Positions 25,833-35,580 of a stretch of DNA of 64,000 nt are shown one piece after another. Both the position numbers and the translations under genes were made by a program. The stretch covers positions 2,243,464 through 2,307,463 of the forward strand of contig NZ_KE136479.1 in NCBI RefSeq assembly GCF_000407165.1. Direction: 5' to 3'. Under the pieces are notes generated by a model. That model was not told the DNA's origin. It did not search any database and saw nothing but the letters and a program-made list of their open reading frames with translations. Positions within the stretch are counted from its first letter, which is position 1. Every line of letters begins with the position of its first letter. This DNA comes from Enterococcus haemoperoxidus ATCC BAA-382 (GTDB lineage Bacteria; Bacillota; Bacilli; Lactobacillales; Enterococcaceae).

Positions 25833-26858
25833 ATGAAAAAAAACACAATTAAACACACCATTCTCATTGGCTTCATCAGCATTTTAGGCATTACTTTATT
25901 TATTGGCGGCTATATTTTCACTGACGCATCCAATAGAGCAAACAACAATAATAGTGCAACAAAAAAAGCGAACGTTACTTTAGTTAAAAACGTGCCAACA
26001 GACAAAGAATTAGTTAAACTAGCAACTCCTGTAAAGCAAAAACAAGCGAAAGAAAAAATTGTTGCCGTGAATGCCACTAAAGATACTGTTGCACCAACGA
26101 TAAATGTACCTGAAGAAACTGTTGAACAAAATGCTCAAGTTAATATCTATGAAGAAGTCACTGCTACTGACAATAAAGATGGAGATGTCACAGAAAAAGT
26201 AACCGCAAATCAAACGCTAGATACCTCCGTTGTAGGTACACAAACTATACATTTTACAGCTACTGATACTAGCGGAAATACTGGTGCTGCAGATAGAACA
26301 TTCCACATTGTTCCAAAGAGTGAACCAACAACTACGCCAATCGTGGAACAAACGCCTGTAGAAGAAGCTCCTACGCCTATTGAAACAGCTACAGATCAAG
26401 CTGCACCTATCAGTGCACCCGCCGCTCCAGCAGAGCCTTCATATAGCGCAATGACGCTTACTCTAAACGGTCAAACGATTCCTTATCAAAATGGCGGACA
26501 AGGGAGTGGCCAAAGTGTAATTGATTCAAATCCTGGGGGTGTTGCCTCAACATGGGGCGGTGCAGCTGTTCAATCTGGCGATGATGGACAAAACACACAT
26601 TTTATCGGCCACAATCCAGGTGTATTCTCTACTGTTTTCTCACTAGGAGCAGGCAGTCAAATTGTTGTAACCGACGCAAATGGTGCACCTACAACTTACA
26701 CAGTTCGTACATTGTTACAATTAGATGACTATGGAACTGAAGTAGGAACAGGAACCAACTATTGGGATCTTACAGTAGGCACCGGTGGAGGAGAACGTAT
26801 CACCTTACAAAGTTGTGTTAATGATGATATCAACTTATTTGTGATTGCTTATAAATAG
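25833..26858 (+). CDS. Secreted Ig-like protein with a C-terminal sortase-like domain
   Basis: 341 residues from the ATG at 25833, 6 bases after GGAGGGG. An N-terminal signal/anchor helix (HTILIGFISILGITLFIGGYIF) is followed by a lysine-rich linker. Next is one DUF5011-type Ig-like domain, about 85-155 (TVAPTINVPEE ... FTATDTSGNTGAADRTFHI). A Pro/Thr/Glu/Ala-rich linker, about 158-200, leads to a C-terminal domain with FIGHNPG (His260) and ITLQSC (Cys328). These resemble the sortase TLxGH and TLxTC motifs, but no arginine follows the cysteine, so transpeptidase activity is doubtful. Confidence 0.7.
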   Translation: MKKNTIKHTILIGFISILGITLFIGGYIFTDASNRANNNNSATKKANVTLVKNVPTDKELVKLATPVKQKQAKEKIVAVNATKDTVAPTINVPEETVEQNAQVNIYEEVTATDNKDGDVTEKVTANQTLDTSVVGTQTIHFTATDTSGNTGAADRTFHIVPKSEPTTTPIVEQTPVEEAPTPIETATDQAAPISAPAAPAEPSYSAMTLTLNGQTIPYQNGGQGSGQSVIDSNPGGVASTWGGAAVQSGDDGQNTHFIGHNPGVFSTVFSLGAGSQIVVTDANGAPTTYTVRTLLQLDDYGTEVGTGTNYWDLTVGTGGGERITLQSCVNDDINLFVIAYK

Positions 26859-26862
26859 TTTA

Positions 26863-27886
<1,024 letters not shown>

Positions 27887-29368
27887 TTATAAACTGTCAA
27901 TAAATCGTTTAAAGGCTGCTTGTCCTTCTGGTGTTCGCTTATAAACCCCAGCATCAGCTAAAACTTGAGCAAAAATTTGTCCTACTTCCTTTTGAATAAG
28001 TTCTTTTGCATTTTTTTTATTAAAAGAATAGATTTCTTTCATCTGATCTGCCCATTTTTTATGGTAATCTGCAATCTGATTTTCTTTTTCTAAAACATAT
28101 TTTTCTACTTCTTCCAATTCACTACCTAGTCGTGGGGGCAATACTGCTAAGCCCATCACTTCGATCAAACCAATATTTTCCTTTTTAATATGCTGAACTG
28201 CTTTATGAGGATGAAAAATTCCGTCTGGGTATTCTGTAGAGACATTGTTATCACGTAAAACTAAATCCAGTTCAAATAACTGTCCTTTGCGACGAGCAAT
28301 CGGCGTAATAGTATGATGAGGAGTTCCATCTTCTGAAAAAGCTCGAATTGATACGTCTTCATCAGAATAATTACGCCACTTTTCTAGAATCAACGATGCC
28401 GCTTCAACGAGGTCTTCTGAATTTGGGCTTTGCAAACGAATCACAGACATTGGCCACTTGACAATTCCTGCATTCATTAGAGGAAAATCGCTCAACTCAA
28501 AATATTGTTCGATTTCTGCTTTCTCCATTGGGAAAACATGTCGTCCAGCTTGATAATGATCATGGGTTAAAATCGAACCACCTACAATTGGTAGATCCGC
28601 ATTAGAACCAACAAAATAGTGAGGTAATACTTCAACAATTCTAATCAAGCGACGAAATGTTTCTTTTGAAATAACCATTGGACAATGTTCTTCAGACAAA
28701 ATAATCGAGTGTTCATTGTAGTAAGCATATGGTGAATACTGAAAGCCCCAGCTCTCTCCATCTAAGTTCATCCGAATAATTCGGTGATTGGTCCTAGCTG
28801 GATAATTAGTACGTCCTTTGTAGCCTTCGTTTTCCATGCACAAGACACATTTAGGATAATCCACCTGTGCTGCTTGACGTTCAGCAGCAATTTGTTTAGG
28901 ATCTTTTTCGGGTCTTGATAAATTGATCGTAATCTCAAGCTGGCCATATTCTGTTTCTGCTGGGAAAACAATATTTTTAGCAATTGCTCGAGTTTTGATG
29001 TAATCATTTTCTTGACTTAATTTAAAGAAATAATCAGTCGCATCAGCTGGATCTTTTTCATAATGTTGCGCAAAAAGAGCGTTCACCACTGAAGGTGGAG
29101 GTGTGAGAAAATCCATCAACTGTGCTTCAAAAATCTCTAAATCCATTGCTTCTTCTTTAACCGTACCATTTGCTACTGCTTGAGCCACTAATTCATCCAA
29201 CAATTCTAAGGATGTCTTTTTTACGACTGTTGGAGAAATGGACTCTAATGATTCTTCACCGATCATTGCAAGTACACGATTTTGTAAATAAAGACGATCC
29301 AACTCCATCCAACCACCAGCTTGAATCGCTAAGGTTACAAAATCAGTAATAGTTTGACTAATAGACAC
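27887..29368 (-). CDS. galT: UDP-glucose-hexose-1-phosphate uridylyltransferase
   Basis: 493 residues, the long Firmicute GalT family (class II). It swaps UMP between UDP-glucose and galactose-1-phosphate in the Leloir pathway. Recognisable stretches are CVLCMENEGYKGRTNYPARTNHRI and the active-site region LTHDHYQAGRHVFPME. The start codon is GTG at 29368, after AGGAGGAAATGTT; the ATG inside that stretch is out of frame. A fold-back repeat begins next to this ribosome binding site. Confidence 0.95.
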   Translation of the reverse strand: MSISQTITDFVTLAIQAGGWMELDRLYLQNRVLAMIGEESLESISPTVVKKTSLELLDELVAQAVANGTVKEEAMDLEIFEAQLMDFLTPPPSVVNALFAQHYEKDPADATDYFFKLSQENDYIKTRAIAKNIVFPAETEYGQLEITINLSRPEKDPKQIAAERQAAQVDYPKCVLCMENEGYKGRTNYPARTNHRIIRMNLDGESWGFQYSPYAYYNEHSIILSEEHCPMVISKETFRRLIRIVEVLPHYFVGSNADLPIVGGSILTHDHYQAGRHVFPMEKAEIEQYFELSDFPLMNAGIVKWPMSVIRLQSPNSEDLVEAASLILEKWRNYSDEDVSIRAFSEDGTPHHTITPIARRKGQLFELDLVLRDNNVSTEYPDGIFHPHKAVQHIKKENIGLIEVMGLAVLPPRLGSELEEVEKYVLEKENQIADYHKKWADQMKEIYSFNKKNAKELIQKEVGQIFAQVLADAGVYKRTPEGQAAFKRFIDSL

Positions 29369-29381
29369 AACATTTCCTCCT

Positions 29382-29553
29382 AGTTTAAAAGCTGAACAGG
29401 CTCATTCGGAGCTAGCCTGCGAAGCTAGATAAGTTTAAAAGCTGAAAAAGCTCATTCAGCCTTGACAGGAAAAAGATAAAAAATAACTGAGACTCTCTTT
29501 GGCTCATTTATTTTTTATCTTTTCCCCAAAAGGCTAGCTCTTGAAGCTAGATA
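29382..29553 (+). repeat. Fold-back repeat pair in the galE-galT gap
   Basis: A short unit (29382-29431, 50 bp) is followed by a full unit (29432-29553, 122 bp). Both begin AGTTTAAAAGCTGAA and end GAAGCTAGATA. In the full unit AAAAGC (29437) to the end of AGCTAGAT (29552) is exactly 116 bp, the same as in the arrays at 4461 and 32235. The arms pair: AAAAGATAAAAAATAA with TTATTTTTTATCTTTT, and CTGAG with CTCA. The central loop differs (ACTCTCTTTGG). The short unit looks like a full unit with its middle deleted. Confidence 0.85.
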
Positions 29554-29606
29554 ATGCGTGGTAACAACGTTCCGCTTTGCTTCACCTTATACTATAACAA
29601 AATTAC

Positions 29607-30593
29607 TTATTCATATCCTTTTGGATGACTGACATGCCAATCCCAAGCCGTTTTGATAATCTGTTTGATATCTGTGACTTGAGGCTGCCAACCCAAAATT
29701 GTTTTGGCTTTTTCACTTGAGGCTACCAGTTTACTTGGATCGCCTAAACGACGAGGTAATACTTTGGCCGGAATTTCTTTTCCAGTCACTTCTCTAGCTG
29801 CTTCAAGCATTTCTTTAACCGAATAGCCAGTATTACTGCCTAGATTGAAAATATTGCTTTCGTTGCCTTTTTGTAAATACTCCAACGCCGCAATATGAGC
29901 CGCAATCAAGTCTTCAATATAAACATAGTCACGAATACAAGTGCCATCTGGTGTATCATAATCATCACCATAAATTCCTAAATACGCTCTTTGTCCTAAA
30001 GCTGTTTGCAAAATGATGGGGATCAAATGAGTTTCTGGATCATGATCTTCACCAATAGAGGCATCTGATTTAGCCCCAGCAACATTGAAATAACGTAATG
30101 CAACATAACGCATACCATAAGCTTCGTCACACCATTTCATCATTTTTTCCATCATTAATTTGCTTTCGCCATACGGATTTTCTGGATTTGTGGGCATCGT
30201 TTCTACGATTGGCATCTCTTTAGGCTCTCCGTAGGTAGCAGCCGTTGAAGAGAAGACAATATGTTTAACGCCGAACTCCTCCATTACTTCCAATAGGATT
30301 TGGGTTCCGTAGACATTGTTATTGAAATACATCAATGGTTTTTCTACCGATTCACCAACTAGTGAACTTGCAGAAAAATGAATCACACCATCGATCTTTT
30401 CATTTTTGAACACATCCTGCATAAACACTTTATCTCGAATATCACCTTGATAAAATTGAGCTTTTTTATGAATTGATTGTTTATGACCCGTCTGAAGATT
30501 ATCAACAACAATTACCTCATACCCTTTATTGACTAATTGATCTACTGCATGAGATCCGATGTAGCCAGCTCCACCTAAAACTAAAATAGACAT
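29607..30593 (-). CDS. galE: UDP-glucose 4-epimerase
   Basis: 328 residues. An extended SDR: NAD-binding GGAGYIGSH at the N-terminus, FSSTAATYG with the catalytic serine, the YGESK motif (Tyr and Lys), and DYVYIEDLI. It interconverts UDP-galactose and UDP-glucose. It lies between galK and galT, with a 238-bp gap to galT that holds the fold-back repeats. Confidence 0.97.
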   Translation of the reverse strand: MSILVLGGAGYIGSHAVDQLVNKGYEVIVVDNLQTGHKQSIHKKAQFYQGDIRDKVFMQDVFKNEKIDGVIHFSASSLVGESVEKPLMYFNNNVYGTQILLEVMEEFGVKHIVFSSTAATYGEPKEMPIVETMPTNPENPYGESKLMMEKMMKWCDEAYGMRYVALRYFNVAGAKSDASIGEDHDPETHLIPIILQTALGQRAYLGIYGDDYDTPDGTCIRDYVYIEDLIAAHIAALEYLQKGNESNIFNLGSNTGYSVKEMLEAAREVTGKEIPAKVLPRRLGDPSKLVASSEKAKTILGWQPQVTDIKQIIKTAWDWHVSHPKGYE

Positions 30594-30657
30594 GTTACTG
30601 CCTCCTTATCTGAATGTATTAGAAATTAAAATCTATTTTTTTAACGTATTCTTTATT

Positions 30658-31818
30658 CTACAGCTTTCTTGCTCCATCATCAACATTTGCAATATAAAAA
30701 TCTGCCGGATAGCCAATTTTTTCTTGATAGGTTTGTCCTACTTGTTTAATAAAATAATCCATCTCTGTTTCTTTGACTAAAGCAATTGCACAACCGCCAA
30801 ATCCGGCGCCTGTCATTCGGGCCCCTAAGACACCTGGGAATTTCTGTGCTTCCTCTACTAATGTATCCAGTTCAATTCCAGTTACTTCATAATCATCTTT
30901 TAAAGAGGCATGTGAATCATTCAACAATTGACCAAAACTTGATAAATCATTTTCTGCAAGGAATTTTTTTGCTTTAATTGTTCGCTGATTTTCAGTGACA
31001 GCGTGTTTTGCTCGTTTAATCAAACATTCATCTGCAATGACTTCTTTATTTTGCTCAAATCGTTCTACTGTTAATTCTCCCAAAGATTCAACCGGTAAAA
31101 CACTTTGTAAACGGCTCAAAGCCAATTCACATTCTGCTCGACGTTCGTTATATTTTGAATCCGCTAGTTCTCTACGTTTGTTTGTATTCATGATTGCAAT
31201 CGCATACTCGCCAAATTCTGCTGGTACCAATTCGAAATCGAGTGTATTTGTATCTAATAAAATTGCATGATCTCGCTTCCCCATACCGATCGCAAACTGA
31301 TCCATGATCCCTGAATTTACCCCAATAAATTGATTTTCTACACGCTTACCAGTGACCACCAAGTCTAGCATTTTAACGTTTAAAGCAAATTGATTATTTA
31401 AAATAACTCCAATTAATAATTCGATTGAAGCTGAGGAAGAAAGTCCTGCTCCATTTGGGATCGTGCCATAAAAAAGAATGTCCAACCCTTGATTGATTGC
31501 ATAGCCCTGTTCGATCAGGTAATGGATCATACCTTTAGGATAATTCGCCCACGCATCTTCTTTTTTATATGCTAAATCATTTAAAGAAAGTTCAATAATT
31601 CCTAATTCTGAAAAATTTTCTGAATAAAGACGAAACGTTTGATCTTCACGTTTTCTAGCTACCCCGTACGTTCCAATCGTAATGGCTGCTGGAAAAACAT
31701 GACCACCATTATAATCAGTGTGTTCTCCAATCAAATTGATTCTTCCAGGAGCAAAATAGATTTCTTTTGACTCTGTTCCAAATACGGAATGAAATCGTTC
31801 TTTCAATTCGTTTTCCAC
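30658..31818 (-). CDS. galK: Galactokinase
   Basis: 386 residues from a GTG start at 31818, preceded by AGAGGTGATAAAC; an ATG seven codons earlier lies upstream of that binding site and is rejected. GHMP kinase motifs are present: galactose-binding GRINLIGEHTDYNGG, ATP loop PNGAGLSSSASIE, and GARMTGAGFGGCAIAL. It phosphorylates galactose at C1. First gene of the galKETR operon. Confidence 0.96.
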   Translation of the reverse strand: MENELKERFHSVFGTESKEIYFAPGRINLIGEHTDYNGGHVFPAAITIGTYGVARKREDQTFRLYSENFSELGIIELSLNDLAYKKEDAWANYPKGMIHYLIEQGYAINQGLDILFYGTIPNGAGLSSSASIELLIGVILNNQFALNVKMLDLVVTGKRVENQFIGVNSGIMDQFAIGMGKRDHAILLDTNTLDFELVPAEFGEYAIAIMNTNKRRELADSKYNERRAECELALSRLQSVLPVESLGELTVERFEQNKEVIADECLIKRAKHAVTENQRTIKAKKFLAENDLSSFGQLLNDSHASLKDDYEVTGIELDTLVEEAQKFPGVLGARMTGAGFGGCAIALVKETEMDYFIKQVGQTYQEKIGYPADFYIANVDDGARKL

Positions 31819-31839
31819 GTTTATCACCTCTTGCTTCAT

Positions 31840-31902
31840 TTTAGTAAATTAATTATAAAACATTTACTAAAAATTTACAACTTTTTTTGTAAAACGATTA
31901 CA
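31840..31902 (-). promoter_or_regulatory. galKETR promoter with operator-like repeats
   Basis: On the minus strand, TTGTAA (31875-31880) and TATAAT (31852-31857) are 17 bp apart. TTTAGTAAA and TTTACTAAA elements at 31840-31848 and 31863-31871 flank the -10 as an inverted pair. Just upstream, TGTAATCGTTTTACA (31888-31902) is a near-palindrome with a central CG, the form of a LacI-family operator or an off-consensus cre. From here to 32062 there is no other feature. Confidence 0.65.
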
Positions 31903-32062
31903 TTCCTTTATAACCTTTCCTGATAATATCTTAGAAAAAAGGAAAATTCTACTTTTCTGACATAACTAATTGAACTTGCTATACTTTTACTACAATCTAT
32001 TGGATTTTTTTCTTACTTTAGTACATAATGGAAGTGTCTAAATAACTGAGAGGAGAATGTAT

Positions 32063-32230
32063 ATGAAAAAATTTATTTCAGGAATGCTTGTGGGAACAGC
32101 CGTAACTTGCGCTGCTGTTGTCGGATTTGCAGCTACTATCAAAAAAACTGTTCTTGATCCAATCGAAGAAAAAGAAGATATGATTGAGGAAAACCGTAAA
32201 AAAGCAATGCGTAAACGTATTTCTCGATAA
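32063..32230 (+). CDS. DUF3042 family small membrane protein
   Basis: 55 residues after GAGGAGAATGTAT. The sequence MKKFISGMLVGTAVTCAAVVGF gives one N-terminal membrane helix. It is followed by a charged tail with DPIEEKEDMIEENRKKAMRKRIS, which fits the Lactobacillales-specific DUF3042 family of unknown function. It is too short for many gene finders. A 122-bp repeat array begins 4 bp after its stop codon. Confidence 0.85.
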   Translation: MKKFISGMLVGTAVTCAAVVGFAATIKKTVLDPIEEKEDMIEENRKKAMRKRISR

Positions 32231-32234
32231 TACG

Positions 32235-32718
32235 AAAAGTGGAACAAACCCGCTTAACTCTAACAGAAAAATAGGAAATCCTGTTTGTGATGCTTTTTAT
32301 CACGATCAGGATTTATCTTTTTTCCGAAGAGTTGGTTTGTATAGCTAGATCATACGAAAAGCGCAACAATCCCGCTTAACTCTGACAGAAAAATAGGAAA
32401 TCCTGTTTGTGATGCTTTTTATCACGATCAGGATTTATCTTTTTTCCGAAGAGTTGGTTTGTGTAGCTAGATCATACGAAAAGCGGAACAAACCCGCTTA
32501 ACTCTGACAGAAAAATAGGAAATCCTGTTTGTGATGCTTTTTATCACGATCAGGATTTATCTTTTTTCCGAAGAGTTGGTTTGTATAGCTAGATCATGAA
32601 AAGCGCAACAAACCCGCTTAACTCTGACAGAAAAATAGGAAATCCTGTTTGTGATGCTTTTTATCACGATCAGGATTTATCTTTTTTCCGAAGAGTTGGT
32701 TTGTGTAGCTAGATCATG
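32235..32718 (+). repeat. Four tandem 120-122-bp fold-back repeats
   Basis: Unit starts (AAAAGYGS) lie at 32235, 32357, 32479 and 32599, with a degenerate fifth at 32719, giving periods of 122, 122, 120 and 120. Each unit folds on a central GATGCTTTTTATC: GTGAT with ATCAC, AAATCCTG with CAGGATTT, AACTCT with AGAGTT, and ACAAACC with GGTTTGT. AGCTAGAT ends the core at 116 bp in the first unit. The ends and loop match the nrdDG array while the arms differ. Units 1 and 3 and units 2 and 4 share small variants. Confidence 0.93.
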
Positions 32719-32750
32719 AAAAGCGGCATAAACTCTCTAACTCTAATTAA

Positions 32751-32798
32751 AAAAACAAAAGAGAAACAACAGTTCATTTGTTGTTCTCTTTTGTTTTT
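32751..32798 (-). terminator. Terminator overlapping the stop codon of the FAD protein gene
   Basis: AAAAACAAAAGAGAA pairs with TTCTCTTTTGTTTTT and, past a one-base bulge, CAACA with TGTTG. The TGA stop (32774-32776) is in the loop, so the last codons form the ascending arm. Confidence 0.8.
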
Positions 32799-34636
32799 AG
32801 TTTACCTTCAAAAATAGTTTGGGCAATCACATCTGCTTCCCTTAGATTCCATGGATCAGTTCCAGGTCGAGAAGTAGCTGCTGTTAACCAATGAATTCCT
32901 TCTGTTGGAATACCATAACAAAATAATCCACTAATAACTTCACCTGTTTTTGACTGTATTTGATTCGTTTGTCGTTCTACTAAAAGTGCACCCGTCTGAT
33001 AGATTTCACCTGAGGCTAAGTTCAATTGATGTAAACAGGCCGTTTCATCTCTTAAAAGTTGCTGTACTAATGGATTTAAACTGAATTGATTTGCCGTTTT
33101 CGGTAATCTTGCTTCAATTAAAAAATGAGTTTTATATTTTTGAATCGGGTCTTTTCGAGAAGAACCAATAAACCAACCTGCATCTGTTGCTATTTCCATT
33201 TCAGGGCTAAGAAGCGTTACGATTCCGGCTTTAATCAACGCTTTCAACTCTGCTATTCTTTCTAAAGGAGGACCGATTGATAAAAAGGCATTCAGCGGAG
33301 TGAACCAATCCCACAGCCATTTTTTATACTCATCATTTGTAAATAATTCATGATCCATCATAAAACGAACTTCATCTCGCAAATCTTTCAAACTATCTAA
33401 TGCCGCTGCAAAAGGTCCTAAGATTGTGCCTTTTTTTGCCTGTTCAAAATCCCAATGCAAATAATCGCTAATAAATTTCTGAAAAGAATCTACTGCTTCC
33501 ACGCTCTGATCTGGATGTTGCAGCGCCGACCAGTCCCAAAAGTCTTTTTGAAGAATACCATATTTTGCCAAGACTGAGTCAGCACCTTTTGTTCGGATAA
33601 ATTCCTCATTGAAACGAGTCTGATTTACTTTGGGATAATTAGTAGCGACCAGCGCTGAATAATAAGCAAATTCTACTTCTTTTTTTAATAGTTCAAAAAA
33701 TTGCTCAGCCGAAAAATTGCCTTTTCTTTTAAACTTATTCAAACTTTTTTCTTTTAGAAAACGCGGCTGATATTCTTCGCCATACCCTTTCTGATTTACA
33801 CCTCTAGCATGGTAAGGAATGCCTCTACCTGATCCTGCAATAATTTTAGGTTCTTTTCCAGAAGGATAGTAAATAAGTTCTCCGTTTTGCTCTTTAAATA
33901 TGCCTCCGCGTTCGCTCGTTAGCAAGTTAAGATAGTCGAAAAAAACCAACCCTAATCCTCTGATTAAAACTGATGTATTCTCTGTGATTGCTTCAAGATA
34001 AGCATCTGCTGCATTTTTAGGAGAGGAGTAAAATAAGCGATGCTCACTAGCATAATGAGCTAACTCTTTTTCGTTTCCAGTTAGTTCATTTTCTTGATGC
34101 CCTAATGCTAAGATAACTTTATCCACCGTTGTCTCTACTGCTTTGGTATAAACTAAAAAATTTTCATCCTGCATTTTTACAGCTCGAACCGTATCTTTAA
34201 AGAATTTTACCGATGTCTGTTCAGTCATTCTCATCTGAATATATTCATAGAACCATTTTTGATATAACCCATAAAAGACTCGGGAACAGTGATCATTTGG
34301 CCCTAAGTTTTCGCACTCTTCCAACAATGCCACCCTATTTTCAAAATTGTGTTTCTTGATAAAAGCGATAGCTTCTCCTTGTGCCCATTCATATAAATTG
34401 GGCCCCTTTGCTATAGGACCTTTCGTACTTAACGTTTCATCTGTAAATAAAGTGACGTGGGAAGCAACTGAATTCATTAACAAAGATAATGGCTGGTCTT
34501 CTCGCCAGACTTTACCTCCTGGTCCATAAGGATCGAACATTGTAATTTGAATCACCTGTTCATCTCTTGACCACTCAACAATTCTCTCTAAAACAGAAAG
34601 CCCGCGAGGACCACCGCCAACAATCGCGATTTTCAT
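32774..34636 (-). CDS. FAD/NAD(P)-binding domain protein
   Basis: 620 residues. The N-terminus KIAIVGGGPRGLSVLERI is a dinucleotide-binding loop of the NAD_binding_9 type, followed by FDPYGPGGKVWR. Later glycine-rich stretches include VILALGHQENE. Proteins of this kind occur singly in Lactobacillales; the reaction is unknown, and resemblance to amino-acid N-oxygenases or acyl transferases cannot be judged by eye. No signal peptide. It is 37 bp after the DUF488 gene, so the two may be cotranscribed. Confidence 0.8.
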   Translation of the reverse strand: MKIAIVGGGPRGLSVLERIVEWSRDEQVIQITMFDPYGPGGKVWREDQPLSLLMNSVASHVTLFTDETLSTKGPIAKGPNLYEWAQGEAIAFIKKHNFENRVALLEECENLGPNDHCSRVFYGLYQKWFYEYIQMRMTEQTSVKFFKDTVRAVKMQDENFLVYTKAVETTVDKVILALGHQENELTGNEKELAHYASEHRLFYSSPKNAADAYLEAITENTSVLIRGLGLVFFDYLNLLTSERGGIFKEQNGELIYYPSGKEPKIIAGSGRGIPYHARGVNQKGYGEEYQPRFLKEKSLNKFKRKGNFSAEQFFELLKKEVEFAYYSALVATNYPKVNQTRFNEEFIRTKGADSVLAKYGILQKDFWDWSALQHPDQSVEAVDSFQKFISDYLHWDFEQAKKGTILGPFAAALDSLKDLRDEVRFMMDHELFTNDEYKKWLWDWFTPLNAFLSIGPPLERIAELKALIKAGIVTLLSPEMEIATDAGWFIGSSRKDPIQKYKTHFLIEARLPKTANQFSLNPLVQQLLRDETACLHQLNLASGEIYQTGALLVERQTNQIQSKTGEVISGLFCYGIPTEGIHWLTAATSRPGTDPWNLREADVIAQTIFEGKLKTKENNK

Positions 34637-34673
34637 TTTCTTCCCCCTTTTTACCTATTTTCTTGAGTTAATT

Positions 34674-35030
34674 TTACTCATTTTTTTCTAAAACTTCTTT
34701 TAATACTCTCGCATTATTATGCACTTCATCCTTTGCACTATAAATCAGCGTAATCACAGGATACTCTTTTATAATTTTTAAAAGTTCTTGAAATGCAACA
34801 AGTGTTTCACCCGATTGTAATTCAGTCAGATATTGTTCTTTGAATAGAGGAAATTTATCTGGTTCATGATTAAACCACTTTCTGAGCTCATTACTTGGCG
34901 CAATGTCTTTAAGCCATACATTCAACTGTTCTTTTTCTTTTGACATTCCTCTAGGCCATATGCGATCGACTAATACACGAAAACCATCATCAGGACTTAC
35001 ATTTTCATATGCTCTTTTAGTTTGAATCAT
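34674..35030 (-). CDS. DUF488 family protein
   Basis: 118 residues from the ATG at 35030, after GGAGGTGACAAAC; a GTG three codons earlier sits in the binding site. The motif FRVLVDRIWPRGMSKEK, then WFNHEPDKFPLFKEQY and ITLIYSAKDEVHNNA, are typical of the short DUF488 (YeaO-like) family. Function is unknown. It precedes the FAD protein gene. Confidence 0.9.
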   Translation of the reverse strand: MIQTKRAYENVSPDDGFRVLVDRIWPRGMSKEKEQLNVWLKDIAPSNELRKWFNHEPDKFPLFKEQYLTELQSGETLVAFQELLKIIKEYPVITLIYSAKDEVHNNARVLKEVLEKNE

Positions 35031-35106
35031 GTTTGTCACCTCCTCTTTATTTTATCCTAATTGATAAAAAAAGAAACGATTTACGATTTTTATTCAGAAA
35101 CAAAAA

Positions 35107-35158
35107 ACACAGAGAAGTAAACGTTGTCCATCTTTCGAACCGTCGTTTCTCTCTGTGC
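35107..35158 (-). terminator. Terminator after the rhodanese-like gene
   Basis: ACACAGAGAAGTAAACGTTG pairs imperfectly with CGTCGTTTCTCTCTGTGC; T run on the minus strand. It closes the yqg/glcK operon. Confidence 0.75.
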
Positions 35159-35166
35159 TTTATTGA

Positions 35167-35565
35167 TTAAGCATTTTTCTTTTTCGTTTTGCCAGTCCAG
35201 CCTTCATAGCCGCCCTTTAAAATATAAAGATCTTTATAGCCATTTTTACGCAATTGATTTGCTGTACGAATACTTAATGATTTTTTTTGATCATAAATAT
35301 AGACAGGTTGATCCTTACGAATTGAATTCAACGTTGTTTTGATCGTTGTATAAGGCATGCTGCGCGCACCAAGAATATGGCCTGCATCGAATGAGTCTTT
35401 TTCACGAACATCAATGATTTGCGCTTTTCTCATACCTTCTTTAAATTCTTCTTCTGTAATCGTTTTGGCAGAGCGTTTTGCCATGATTCTAAGGTATAGC
35501 TCATTGATCCCCATTGCTAATAAAATTGTTAATAAAACACCGTTGATAATCCATAAAACGTTCAT
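35167..35565 (-). CDS. Membrane-anchored rhodanese-like protein without the catalytic cysteine
   Basis: 132 residues. One N-terminal helix (about 4-22) anchors a rhodanese domain: IIDVREKDSFDAGHILGARSMPY, then the loop VYIYDQKKSLSIR and LKGGYEGW. The loop has Asp92 where sulfurtransferases have the active-site Cys, so sulfur transfer is unlikely. It is probably a binding or regulatory domain. It starts 15 bp after glcK, matching the position of yqhL/yqgS-type genes near glcK in relatives. Confidence 0.85.
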   Translation of the reverse strand: MNVLWIINGVLLTILLAMGINELYLRIMAKRSAKTITEEEFKEGMRKAQIIDVREKDSFDAGHILGARSMPYTTIKTTLNSIRKDQPVYIYDQKKSLSIRTANQLRKNGYKDLYILKGGYEGWTGKTKKKNA

Positions 35566-35580
35566 TCTAAAATCCCTTTC

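Noticed and set aside
26430-26858. Fully functional sortase
   Set aside because: His and Cys motifs are present, but no Arg follows the Cys as in known sortases, so I report only a sortase-like domain.
31888-31902. Consensus cre site at the gal promoter
   Set aside because: The element is 15 bp and one base out of register with the 14-bp cre consensus. It is reported only as a LacI-family-like operator.
32038-32247. 69-residue leftward reading frame across the DUF3042 gene
   Set aside because: It is the antisense shadow of the well-supported rightward DUF3042 gene and has no ribosome binding site.
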